Shown here piece after piece: positions 45,150 to 57,540 of a stretch of DNA of 64,000 nt. Below the pieces are notes generated by a model. It had not been told where the DNA came from. It did no database searches and worked only from the letters and a program-made list of their open reading frames with translations. The DNA is taken from the NCBI RefSeq assembly GCF_030848805.1, contig NC_092367.1, forward strand, positions 15,495,692 through 15,559,691, given 5' to 3'. The DNA is from Temnothorax longispinosus (Eukaryota > Arthropoda > Insecta > Hymenoptera > Formicidae). The position numbers and the translations under genes were made by a program. How positions within the stretch are numbered: position 1 is the first letter of the stretch; each line of letters opens with the position of its first letter.

Positions 45150-45663
45150 GTGAGTAGACCGCGAAAGGAGCACGAATATAATACTGTTTGCTTCGGTTAG
45201 TGGAAACGCGTCGCCCGCGGAGAGCCCGGCGTGCGTCCGCGCCGCGCGGCTGTCACGTGGCCGCGGCTGTCCGGACGCTTTAAACGTCATGTGTGCGGAT
45301 TGCGGATCGGCTCGTGCCAGTCGATCAAATCGGAATTAAAGATCCGTCGCACGTAGTGCACGTAGGGGTCTCCGTGGGCCGCGAAACACGTTGTTACTTA
45401 CTTGTCACGTGCGAACGAGGGTTTTAGACACTTTAGGTGGTTTATCGATTCCGTCGCATATAGGCCAATGCACCGAGAACGCTCGAGCGCGTTCGCGCTT
45501 GACTGTGTTTATAAATAGATAAGAATATTTCTCGGAATTTCACGTGGAATGTTTTGGATAAAATATACCTAATCTGTTCCCGCAAATTGTAGCGCATGCT
45601 AATAATGGAGTAAGGTACTCGGATCGACGATATGTACATTGCATACTTGAAAATTACATTCGT

Positions 45664-45886
45664 GCACAGAAAAAAAGAATATTCTTGGTTTGAAGATATC
45701 TTTAGGGGAAATCTTGAAGTGAGATTATATTGCGTTAAACGAAGGAAACTTGCTTTAGTGAAGTTGTTTTATATAGTTCAACCAAGAAAAAAGTTGAAAC
45801 AAAAAGACGAAATTCTTATAAGAAGATTATAAATTGTTTTTTTTTTCACGTAAGTTCTGATTTGACACTTCTTTTTTTCTGTGTGC
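45664..45886. mobile_element. MITE with GCACAGAAAAAAAGAA termini
   Basis: GCACAGAAAAAAAGAATATT at the left is mirrored by TTCTTTTTTTCTGTGTGC at the right. The interior is AT-rich and non-coding. The CAGAAAAA end resembles that of the 37222 element. Confidence 0.6.
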
Positions 45887-46497
45887 CAATTGAAATGACA
45901 GAGATCGATCAGTGCGAAGAATTTAATTTCCGAATATCGTTTAGCGTGCCAGCTAGACTAAGAGCTTCTGACGCAATCTCTACTCTTTTCCTGTACAATT
46001 TATGTCTGAAAATATCTCGAAATCTTTATACACAACTCTTTATACGCGCACGCACACGTTTTACGGAGTCGCGATAAGAACACGCGTGCCGCATGAAATA
46101 CTCGTAGGAGGGGAGCGAGTTTTATACTCGCACGCGTCGATTTTTTCCCCGCCGCGCCGGTCGGCGGGGGCTTACAAGTTTTTGGCGGGCGTCTTTCATT
46201 CAGGGGATACGACCGAACACGGTAGTACGCGCGTAGTACGCGTGTAGTATGTGTTTACTACGTTGCGTAGTAAACCCCCCGGCTGGCCCGCCTCTCGCGC
46301 GCGCTCGACGGAAAAGAATGAACGCGACCGGTCTCCGTCGACGGCCTCCGACGGCCCCGATCGAAATCGCTGTTCGACGCGAAACGACGTGTAGGAAAAA
46401 TGCGGGCCAAACTGCACCGGGAGGCTGCAATCCTGTTTCTCGTAAGAAACGATCGTTTCTTATTAGATACTTCGCGAGATATTGCTGCACTGCAAAT

Positions 46498-46633
46498 CCA
46501 AGTGTGTTATTTTTACACATTTAAGTGTGTAAATCGTTTAGTCACTTTTTACGCATTTGTGCGTTATTTTTTTTGAAAAATGTGCAATTTTTACACACTT
46601 GGTTTTGCAAATGTGTAATTTTTACACACTTGG
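46498..46633. mobile_element. Small TIR element with CCAAGTGTG termini
   Basis: CCAAGTGTGTTATTTTTACAC and GTGTAATTTTTACACACTTGG are inverted repeats. The motif TTTTTACACACTTGG occurs twice at the right end, so the terminal arm is itself duplicated. Confidence 0.65.
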
Positions 46634-46963
46634 CTATGATTAATCTACCAGGACACTGAAAAAGCGTCTTCTGAACACAAAATTAAATTTGCGATTGAAA
46701 CTGTCTCGTTCGGGCTAAAAGACTAAAATAAAATTGTATTAGAGAGAGAGAGAGAGAGAGAACAATAATCTTCCGGTCGCTAATGAAAGAGTGAATCATG
46801 GTTCATTATTTTTATGCCCGACATAAGCTGTTTATTTTTATTCTATACTCCGACGAATATAAATTTGACGAATAAACAAGACATTGTTTTTAATATTTAC
46901 CGGTCATTGCGATGAATATCACCACATTCCTCGAATTGATAAAGACGCTTGTCACGGAGTATA

Positions 46964-47092
46964 TACCCACACAGCATGCATATCAAAAAGACGTCCAGAA
47001 GATATCCCGAAGATATATTTAGGCGATAGAATATCTTCGCCATCTTCGAGATATCTTCTGGACGTCTTTTTGATATGCTTGCTGTGTGGGTA
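46964..47092. mobile_element. Near-perfect hairpin MITE
   Basis: TACCCACACAGCATGCATAT continues into CAAAAAGACGTCCAGAAGATAT and is mirrored at the right end by ATATCTTCTGGACGTC, then TTTTTGATATGC and GCTGTGTGGGTA. Only a short loop separates the arms, which suggests a young copy. Confidence 0.75.
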
Positions 47093-50000
47093 GGGAGGCC
47101 GAACCCATGGCTGGAGTGATATATTTCGCAATAAATTCTTTATAATCCTTATACACAGCTTTGCATATATGCAAAGTGACTATTCGATGCTCCGTGTACT
47201 TTTCTTTATGAAGTTCGAATTGAAAACGCGCGGTTTTGCATGCACATCTGTAAAGGGCCTTCTCTGGTCCTTCTTTCCCTTTTGGATAGGAAGGCCCAAA
47301 AGGTCATTATTTACTTAAGAAACACTAATGAACGAAAAATTGCGCATTTAAGGGTTAAAAAAGGATGCTTATTAGGATCAAATGTTAAACCGATTATTGA
47401 TTTATGTGGATTTATTGTTCCAATCAAAAACTGTGTTTTAAGACCGATAAATAATTTGCGCGCAGTTTACTGACAAGTTGAAAAAAGTATACAAGATTTA
47501 CACAGAAATATTATTATTAGGCTACCAAAATTCAGCTCGACCGAAAATGACATCTTCTCTAATTGATTGTAAAAATGAATTTATTAAAAAACATTATAAT
47601 TAATATTTTTGAAACTTATAAAAATTGTAAAGTAAAAAAATTTTAATTTTTTTTAAAAAAAGATAAATAATCTTATTATTTCTCTTTGCGTCATGGCGTC
47701 GCTTTCGCATTATGTATAATCACGTTGCATATATATAAGAAAAGTTGCGACATTCTTCGCGGTAATGGGAATACGATTCTTTTAATAATCCATTAATAAT
47801 CGGTTTTGCTTCGCGAGCAGCTTTTACGTCGCCTTTCCTTTTTCTAAAATCTATCGGAGATCCCGCCTGTTAAGTGCTCGGGGAATAAAACACAGTGATT
47901 AAACGTACGTTTATCGTCTACCGAAGCCCGAATGAGAAACTTAGGAATACTCGATCCGGGAGGTCCCAGGAAAAAAGTTAAATTAACCCCAACTTTAATC
48001 GAAGCGGTATAATCGACGGCCGCACGTAGAATCCTATCTTTTTGATGAAATTGCCTCGTTATCTGAACTTCGTGAGTGCAAAGGCTCGGCGGCCCTCCCC
48101 TCCCCCCCCTCCCCGCGTCCCGCGGATCCGGTTAAAGAGAACAGCACGCCGTTAACCTCCGTTAGACACGCTCATTAACACGGCGCACGAATTTTTTGCC
48201 ATTTTTGCCGTTACACATCATCGAGTCTCATTTGCCTACACAGCATTCGGAACCTCTGAAAAAGAATGCTAAATTTTCGAAAAAAAAAAATTTCAATTTC
48301 CGGGAACTTAGCAAACGCTCGTTTCCGTTTTCACATCCACGTTTATTTCACGCATACTGAAGATTTTATTACGCACGTCGCGCGATTTTCGACGACCGAG
48401 AACAATTTTGCGCTGCGCGACGCAAGATTTTACGAAATTATAATTTCATCTTTATAAAGCTGCGAAGTTCCACCGCGCGCAAGTCAAATTAGCATTTCGC
48501 TAATTTACTTACATCGAGTTTCATTGTGCGCGAGAAATTCGAGGGACAGATGGTATTGAGTGCAAAATTTATGAGCTATGTACCTCTCTGACGAACTGAC
48601 GAGTTTACATATTTAATTATTCTTACTCATTATCAGTTGCGAGAGATATATATAATATATTATCACGTGTGTATGGTCCACACGTCATATTTTATTATAT
48701 ACGCGCGTATTAATCCTCACGTAATGTGTATCCTCTCGTAACGACGTCTCCGTTTTTGCCAATTGTCCAATCGACTCTCGGATGTTCTCGGCTCTTATCC
48801 TCCTATTTTTATGCAGCGAAGGTGAAGTTTTTGTTAACTTCCGCTTTCCATCGCAGAGGGATACCTATCTTCCTTCCCTTCTCCGAGACATAATAAACTT
48901 CTCTTTCTTCTCTACCACTACTTCACCTTACACGTTTCACAGGCCGGCCCGGCGCACAATGTATTTCCGTTACGCGAAATCCTTGGCAAAAATAACCATC
49001 CTCGTCCGTGGACGAAGTAATAAAAGAACGTAATAAAAGATCCTTTCCATTACTCCCCCGGGCGTTACTCGTTAGGACTTCGGCGGCGTAGGCCGTTGGA
49101 AATATCGGCGCTTTTCCTACTTTTTACTGCTTCCTGTATCTCCGGGATTTTTTTCCAGTCTTATAACGTTTCCCCTTCGTTAAATTTCTCCTCGCTCGCT
49201 TTACGGCGGACATTAATGCACGTTTAGCATCGACAAATTGAAACTCGGCGCGACCCCGCGCGAAAATCATAACGCGCGATGATAAGCCAATCGTCCTCGT
49301 CGCGTATATAACGTTAAACGAAACCTCTGTCGCGCTTCGGCGCGCGTTTCCGCGACGAAATTATCGTAACCGCCGCCGCGCCGTTGCCGCCGCGCCGCGG
49401 GCCGGCCTGACGAAGTATCGGCACGCGAAAATTGCGGTAATCACGCCGGCGTTACCGGGGACAACGTTAATTGTTTGCACCGGCGGCAGCCAGGCCGGGA
49501 TTACACCCACGCTTGGTAACACGGGTCGGGAACGAACGCGGCGGCACCGGCCGATAAACGAAGCTAATTACGCGACAGACGAATTAGCTCGGGCAGCGCG
49601 CGGCGCGGCGCGGCGTTTCAACGGGGCGGCCGCGAATGATCGATCGATCGATCGATCGATTGATTGATCCCGCGGACCCGGGATGGGAACGATCTGATCG
49701 TTCGGCGATCATTAGCGCTTGATTGCGCCGCTTATAAAAATCATCTACGCTCGAACGAGCACGATTCCGGATAGGCGACGCGACAAAAATGCGCCGTCCG
49801 ATTTTCTCCCTTTTTATTTTTTTTTTCGCTAATATAATATAGCGTTTCTCGTCCCGACGAATGACACGAATGCCGCGGAAAATGAAAAGCCGCAATTCGC
49901 CCATTATGACACTGGACCGAATTAATAAAGCGGGGGGAGGACCGTCGGATCGTATTTTCGCAAAACGAGACCAACTAACGATATTTTCATTTATGATGGT

Positions 50001-50493
50001 GATTCTGTTTCGTTGTTTGACACAATATGTGATGCAGATGCAAAACTTCATATTCTCGCGAGCTCGCTTTGTACGCGCGTTTTTTTTCCGGAAATATTGC
50101 TCTCGCATCTAAAAGTCCATATATTCCAGGAATATATTGTGAAATATATATATAACAATATTTCGACGCGTGTGTTGTCCTTCGTAGGCAAATTTTCCAT
50201 CCGTGCCACCGCTGCCGTATCGATTTTATTTTTTATCATGGACAGTTCCAAGGGAATAGCTTTTCCTCCACTGTTTCGAAATATTTTGCGCATAACATAA
50301 TTCAAGAATACTACATGCATATCTACTAGATCATATCGTATTTTAAGGATTATTTGAAATTGTAATTCTCACACACGAAGCAAGGCAATAGAAACATGTT
50401 TTACCTCTTTCGTTACTTTTATTCTAAATATATAAAAATGCTCGGACTGCTTTAAATATGCTTCGCGTGTGTGTTACGATGTCAAATAATTAA

Positions 50494-50616
50494 TTAAATT
50501 TTTAGCCCTATTTCCATAATATATATTACATAATATTACATAATTAATTACATAATAATTAACATTTTATGTATCGATCATTTATATACTCTAAAAATGA
50601 GGCTAAAAATTTAAAT
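50494..50616. mobile_element. Short TIR element, TTAAATTTTTAGCC ends
   Basis: TTAAATTTTTAGCCCTATTTC and GAGGCTAAAAATTTAAAT are inverted repeats enclosing an AT-rich palindromic interior. Confidence 0.5.
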
Positions 50617-51596
50617 AAATAAATAGTATTTAATTTTTTATGTTGCTTCGAATTTCGATAATTTCTCCCGTGGTTAAGACAGCGCTTTTTACTTTTTGGA
50701 TAAGTACTAGAATAGATACTAACAGAGTGGTATTGGCGAAATTCTGCTTAGGAATTCGACCCAGTGTCTCCCTCCCGGCATCGATTTTGTCTTCCTGCAG
50801 TATATAGATCTTCGCCGTTAGATACGATCGCACTCGAGAGAGTGTCCCCGTCTTTCTCTCGGACACCGAAGTACACTTGCTCTATATTTGCAGCAGGCTT
50901 TCAAGGGCCCGCCGCTCCGTGCCTCGCATCCATCCCCGATGTCTCTCTGAAACCGTGTCCTCTCGAGTGGCAGGAACGTGCAACGACTTTTTACTGTTTC
51001 TCACGCTTGAAAACAAATCTAGCGAGCTGGATAAAATTAGGCGAGTCGCTGTCGACGCGATACGTGTCGCGCGACGTTCCACAGACAAACATAGTCGTAA
51101 AGTTTAAGAGGCACGAATATAAACCCTCTTAACGAAAATCTATAACTTCTATGTATATAGCGCAAAAAATATAAATGTCTCAATAAGATATCCTATATTT
51201 CTCTGGAAGAATGCGATATCATTTTCTGAAAATAATTTAAAGTACGTATATGTAATCCAAGTTTCTCCGCTAATTAATAAACTGGGCTTCAAATTTAAAT
51301 ACTAACAGATTGATAATGTTAGTTATAAACGATAAGAGTCCTTCGAGACGTCCGATATTACAATTTACTTGAGATCCAAGTATCTCGTGCGATTTTAATG
51401 GACGCTCTCGCTGGAATAGCTCTTTAATTGCCACAGCACTGTATTAGCATAGGTATATCACTGCGAAGCAGGAAGTACACTGTAATTACTTGCTGAGCTT
51501 AGCGCGGGAACATTTATTACCTCGAGCGAACCGAGTGTCGCGTTTACCGCACGATGATAATTTTATATCTTAAACGATATCGCGCGCACACATGCC

Positions 51597-51597
<1 letters not shown>

Positions 51598-51651
<54 letters not shown>
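51598..51651. repeat. CA microsatellite
   Basis: About 50 bases of (CA)n, uninterrupted. Confidence 0.9.
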
Positions 51652-51653
<2 letters not shown>

Positions 51654-53882
51654 GTTATACCTGTCACGTATCTTTAATTAACGCGCAATATTTGCCTTCG
51701 CGTTTCTCGCCTACGGCGGCTTAGAGGGGCATCGTCGTTGATCTTGTGTTCTCCAGTCAAACTTAGGGCTTAAGTCCGGAAATTGAAGCGCGATTAGAAA
51801 GCCCTTGAACATTCGAGCCGGATTTTGAAGCTGTCGTGGTCAAGTTTTGAATAAATAACTGGGACTTAAGTACGAACATTGGGGCGCGCGTCGATCCTTG
51901 GTATATAAATTTGCACTAAAGGGTACTCAGAACGGTGATGTGTTGCGTCAAAAGTCACGCAATTTTTCTCCATTTAATTATCAAGTAGTTAATCTCAAAC
52001 TTTCCGTAGCCCGATGTATTTATAAGCTTCCTTTTACCTTTAATAACGTGTAATTTTGCGCTCGCGACTAAAATCTCTTCCATGTTTCTCGTTACCCCGT
52101 AATTGCATCCGGCAAATATATATATATTTTTTCGATGAATATACTCACAGTGTGCTCTCGCGCCTGTATCCGCGTCGCGTCGGATCGTTCGCGTAAAGAA
52201 ATTCGCGGCGCTCCGGGTGCCATTTTCGCGCCGATATATCGTCTATTATAAGGGAAAAGGGGGCGACGTGGATGGGATTGGCGGCGGGTTACGAGCGCCG
52301 GATCGAAGCCCCGCGCTCGCGAAAAAAGGGAAAGACGGTAGTGCTCGCGCGCGTATAGCTGGCCGCGCGACGCGCGAACTCCGATATTACTTTCCTGTTG
52401 CCCCGGCCGGAAGTGCTGGATTTATGACGGCGGGGCCCATACGTTGTCGCCCCGTGGAATGTCGGTGGATTCATTTTCCATTCGCCGATAAGGTACTTAG
52501 GATATTGGCAGCGACTTTTTGCTCCCCCTTTACTCCGTCCTTCCCTCCCCCGCCCGCATTCTCCCGCCCATCCGTCCTGGAGTAAACGAGAAAAATATAC
52601 TTAAAAGCGAATTATATGACTTGTTAAATGATAATGGGAGAATTTTGAGAGAAAATTTATATCTTCTCACTTTAGTTCCACCTGTTTCTTTCTTTGCATT
52701 TTTCTCGTTATGCAAAATGTGCAGCTTTACGGTCACATCCCGTCGCGCAGATCGAAGTGGGGCTACAATATTTTATATCCGAAGCAATTTATAATAATGT
52801 CAAATCAGTTTGCGCAATTACGGTGCTTATAGTCACGGGACACTCAATTTGCGGACTAGCTTAATCACTGAGCCGCATATATTTCACTCGATTAACATTG
52901 GTATTGCTCAATTAATTGTGAAAGCAGTCGCTATTGACAGCACGCTGAACTGTCAATACGCTCGCACGTGTTACTATTTAAGTAATAAATCAATCGGTTA
53001 TCGAAGGATGTGCTTGGTCGATCGCGAAAGGATATGCGTTGTCCACAGTTGTGGGAGTGTCAGGTCTTAATTCTTAATATTTCTATATCGTAAATATAAA
53101 TTACACGCAGTCGTGATATAACAATAAATCTTTTCAAGTTCCCCTCTTTTACAATAGCTCCTTTTTTCTAAACGAATGTATACAAACTCGTACTTGTACA
53201 CGTAAATTTAAATAGTGGGTTGATAAAGCAATTAATTAAGGCAACGCGATAACAGTCAGATCGAATTAATTAAATTAAAATAAAATAATAATTTTAATCC
53301 AGTTAAATCTATATGGACCGTAAATGTCGATTTCACGATGATGAAAACGGAGTAATTGACCGCGATATAATTATCATTTTAAAGTAATTATAATTCGGAA
53401 GTTTATCCGCTATTTCAATTATCGATCAATTATTTCTCGACCGTGTATAAGTTCCCCGTTCTGTTCGTTCACAGTTTAATGCATCTATCGATCGGAGTTT
53501 CGGAGAGATCGTTTCCGGTGGTCCGTTTTCCGACGATAAAGTTCTACACGTCGGTTCCTCGAGTGCGGACGATTTCTCTTTCGCGCTTGCAGCGTCGTAC
53601 CCTCGCGTGTTTCTTGCGCCCGCGTCCGCCCCTTACACCCTCGTTCTTAACCGACGCCCCTCCCCCCTTCCCTCCCAAGAGCCAGCAACCCTTTCCCTTG
53701 TCACTGTCTGGCGGCTTGATTTCTTGCTAAACTCCTTCGGCAAGAAACTTCGCTGCCGGAATGGAGACTCGCTCTTTTCCCATTCACTTATCCCCCCGGG
53801 ACAATCCGCGCGCGCGGCGCGCATCAACCGCTCTACGAGGATACCTCCTTGGCAAGCAGGATTCCACTTAATTCCTGCAGGA

Positions 53883-54097
53883 CGTGCACGTGCGATTGGC
53901 CGACTGAGCGATTACTTGGTAATCAAATCGCGCGACAACGCGACACTATAATACATTGATATTTTATTGAAGATGTAATGTAAAAAATTACTTTTGCGAT
54001 TTCACATACATATATCTTCAATAAAATATTAATATCGCGTCGCATTGTTACGACTTAACTACCAAGTAATTGCCAATCAGTCAATCGTACGTGCATG
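53883..54097. mobile_element. TIR element with TGCACGTGCGATTGGC ends
   Basis: TGCACGTGCGATTGGCCGAC at the left pairs with CAGTCAATCGTACGTGCATG at the right. The arms continue through ATTACTTGGTAATCAAATCG and CGCGAC, and the centre carries TTTATTGAAGAT and its complement. Non-coding. Confidence 0.65.
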
Positions 54098-54984
54098 TCT
54101 TATAGAAATTAAATGAATCTTGTTTTTATATTTATATATAAAAATATCGCTCTATTTTAGACCTTTATTACTGCTAATGACTTTCATAAAAAATTGAACC
54201 TGGTTAATGAGTTATACGTTAATAAAATTATATGCAGATTATACGTTCAAACACCTCTCTTGCGTTTTTTGTTGGCACATATTAAATACTTTTAAGGTAC
54301 AATAGTATTAAATGCAATAAAAAATCAATACTTTTAATTAACGCTAACCTATGAATGTCTTATTCATTATCATTAGTCGCCTCAACAAGGAAAGTTACGC
54401 TCCCGAAGATGACGACGTACACGAAGACGAATATATATCCTTATAGCACTTCTTACGCGCCGATGCGTATCTTACAGTCTTACATGATTGACGACAGTCG
54501 ATGTTGTCGGAACCAAATTAGCGATAGGGCGGTTATACAGATCAATTTCCCACGGGACCTACTTCCGTATCGATGGTTAAAGGGCTGAGAGGCAACTGCA
54601 ACTCTGAGAGAGAGTTTTCTCAGTTCGGCAAGTCTTGTCAGAGGGAAACGGAGAGAGAGAGAGAGAGGGAGAGAAGCCGCAAGCTCGTAACTTTGTGCCG
54701 ACGGCTTTCGAGCGTCGTGTCGGAACGACGCGCGAGAATTATCTGGGATTCATAGGAAGGGGGTGCACGGGCCGCGGGGGGTGCCGATTACCGGCGGCAC
54801 AGTCTCTCACCTGTCGTCCCTCCGTCCCCCGTTTCACCCTCTTTGCAGGGTGACGGCGCGCGGCTCAATTACAGCGCCTTCGGTATCGGTAACCTCGAGA
54901 CGGCCAATCGGCGTCGACGAATCAATCGTACCCCGGACACTCCGATCGGCCCCAGGTATCATCCCGGGGTTTTGAACGTCCTCC

Positions 54985-56245
54985 TCCCCCCCTCGTCCTG
55001 CCGCACTTCACTAAACTGCCTGGGAATTTCGTCGCAGTTCGTCGCTTCGTCCATTACCTCCGTTCTCCACAGCGAAGTCCATTCTCCCGGCGTCATCTCC
55101 CACCTCCATTCCTCCCCCTCGAGGCCCCCGCAGCGTACATGTTTTACCTCTCCCCGCTTTCCTCTCTTTCTGGGCGTCGTAGATTGATCGGCACCCGGCT
55201 GTATCTCGCCGGGCGTTTTAAAGTGTCGATAACGAGCGGGCATCGATCCGGCCGTCACCGAAGTTGAAGTTGAAGTTGCTCAAGTTGCGACCTATCGGAA
55301 TTTCAGTCGTTCGCTCGATGGCGTTGTTTATGAAGGCCCCCATTTTCGTGTCACGATCCATGCCGGCATGACATCGAATACACCGAGGCGCGCGTAGGCG
55401 AGTATACGAAGTTCGTGATTACGATGTTAAAAATTAATAGCGTTCTACAGCATTGGTCTCGTTAACACAATCTTCTGTGAAAAAAAAGATAATCTTAAAA
55501 TCCTGAACGTACATACGTGCAGAAATCAATTTGCCCGATTCAAATGCGAAGTATTCCCTTTGTAATAAAAATTAGTGTTAATTTTATATCGGAAAGGAAA
55601 TCATTTAGCCAAGTAATTACTTTCGCGCGAAAACTTGCGGAAAACGCTTTGCGTGCTTTCGGGGACACTTTCCAAGTAAATCCTCCCGTCGAATAAAAGT
55701 CTCGGCGCGCGTTCTATACGATTTGTCTCGAGGAGCAGAAAATGTCATGTCCCGGCTTTTATCACATCGCGACGATATATCTTCTTCCGCCCGTCTTTCC
55801 CCCTTTTTTTCCCTCGGCGTCCCCTTTTTTCGTTCCCGCTCGTTTCTCATTGTTGTTTCCAAATTGCGACGTTGGTCTCTCGTATCCAGCCGTATAACCG
55901 GTCCTACAGCACGGATCCGGGCATTATACCCCGCGCCACTTTACAATGGTGCAACGACCGAGCGACGACCCCCTCTGCCATCCTCTCCACGCGCGAAGAG
56001 TAAACTTTCTTCAAATTGGAATTTTGTTGCAGTTCGCTAGTTCGTCCATTATCCTCGGAGTCCTCCCACCTCGTCCTCGCTCTCGCCTCAAGCTTTTGTT
56101 CATGCCACACCGCTATCCATCCCCCGCTTGTCTCTGCGCACTCTGCTGACTTAGGGTGTTTGCAGTCTATCCGGGACCTTTCAAAGTGTCGATAAGGGAT
56201 AAACATCGATTTCACGTAAGGACCAAAGTTACTTTAAATTGGAAT
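54985..56245. repeat. Diverged direct duplication, about 1 kb apart
   Basis: CGCAGTTCGTCGCTTCGTCC (about 55034) corresponds to GCAGTTCGCTAGTTCGTCC (about 56030), and TTTTAAAGTGTCGATAACGA (about 55216) corresponds to CTTTCAAAGTGTCGATAAGG (about 56177). Order and spacing are kept, so two old copies of a segment of 200-300 bases are likely. Confidence 0.5.
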
Positions 56246-57370
56246 TTCCTGGGCAAATCGCTACCGCGTTTCTTTCGCCGCGCGTCGCGTCGATCCCTAT
56301 CATCGAATTTTACCCAACTTCGGCGTCTAATTTTCGTCACCAGAATGATGTTTAGGTGTCGAGTGTCGCTTATAATATTTAAGAACGCATTTATAATGAA
56401 CGCTGCAATTTGTGCAGTTTCCGAGTTGATGCATTTCTTAAATAATTTATAGGGAATATACAATTTGACAGTTCTTTTTTATTTTTAGAAATGTAAAACT
56501 CTAATCTATTTTTTTTATCGTATACTTGTTTTTTCTAGCGTCCTTGTTATCGTTATTACACATTATATAAAATAAATAGCTATCATCACATGAACAAATG
56601 AGCGGTTTATTAATGGAGTTAATCCGCCGATAATAATTTCCCATAGTCTCCACGCGGTTTATTAATGCAATTAATTACTATCAATTCGATAATTGGATAC
56701 TTTTAGACTCACAGTAAGAGACAACACAGCGTAAAATATTATATATAATCAGAGTAATAAAATATAATTAAATGTTCTTTGACGAGTGTTTGACGTAACC
56801 ACAGTATTACTAATTACTGTGTAAATGAATGAACAGCTGAGCAAAAATAATTCGCTGTTAATAATCTAGCTGCAGGCGAATTAAAAGAAATATAGTGTAA
56901 AAGAGAAAGAGAACGAAAAAGAGAAAGAAAGAGAGAGAGGCAGAAAGAGAGAGAAAGAAAGATGCTTTATCGTCGTTGTGGTTTGGGGAGAATGCGAAAG
57001 AACACTACAATGCTTGGAGTTGAACGAGATACCGCACGCCGACTGACTAAAATGTTCACGGACGACGAACAAACTTTCGCCATATTGGATCACGCGGCGG
57101 AGACAGAAATTCATAAAGAAAAGAGGAGAAAAATGAGGTATTTCTCGTTGACGTCGGGGGACAGCGTTTTCGATAGAATAAGAAGAGGCGATTTAGGATT
57201 CCATAGTCTCGTAAGGCAGAACGGGAGCGGTGGGTGAAACGATGCGAAGTTTACGGAGATGGGCCCGGAACTTCGCTTCTTATAATAAGCGACTTTCCCT
57301 GTAGTTAAATATATATTTTTTTTGCGCTTTTATATGCAATTCGCGAACAGAAAGAGGTATATTTGACTTA

Positions 57371-57540
57371 AGCCCGTGTCGCACTACGTATCGCGGACGT
57401 GGATCGGATTGGGATTACGGATCGCGGATCGGATTCAGCCAATCACAGATGAGCCGCTCGTTTACGATTGGCTAGATTACGATCCGCGATCCGCAATCTC
57501 AATCCGATCCGCGTCCGCGATACGTAGTGTGACACGGGCT
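57371..57540. mobile_element. Palindromic MITE with TTA target duplication
   Basis: AGCCCGTGTCGCACTACGTA and TACGTAGTGTGACACGGGCT are inverted repeats, continuing through CGCGGACG and GATCGGATTG with their complements. The element is flanked by TTA on both sides (57368-57370 and 57541-57543), as for PIF/Harbinger-like elements. The loop holds CAGCCAATCACAGATGAGCC and GATTGGCT. Confidence 0.8.

Noticed and set aside
54640..54680. GA tract as a GAGA-factor response element
   Set aside because: Such microsatellites are frequent in this genome (also 46741 and 56900), so there is no reason to single it out.
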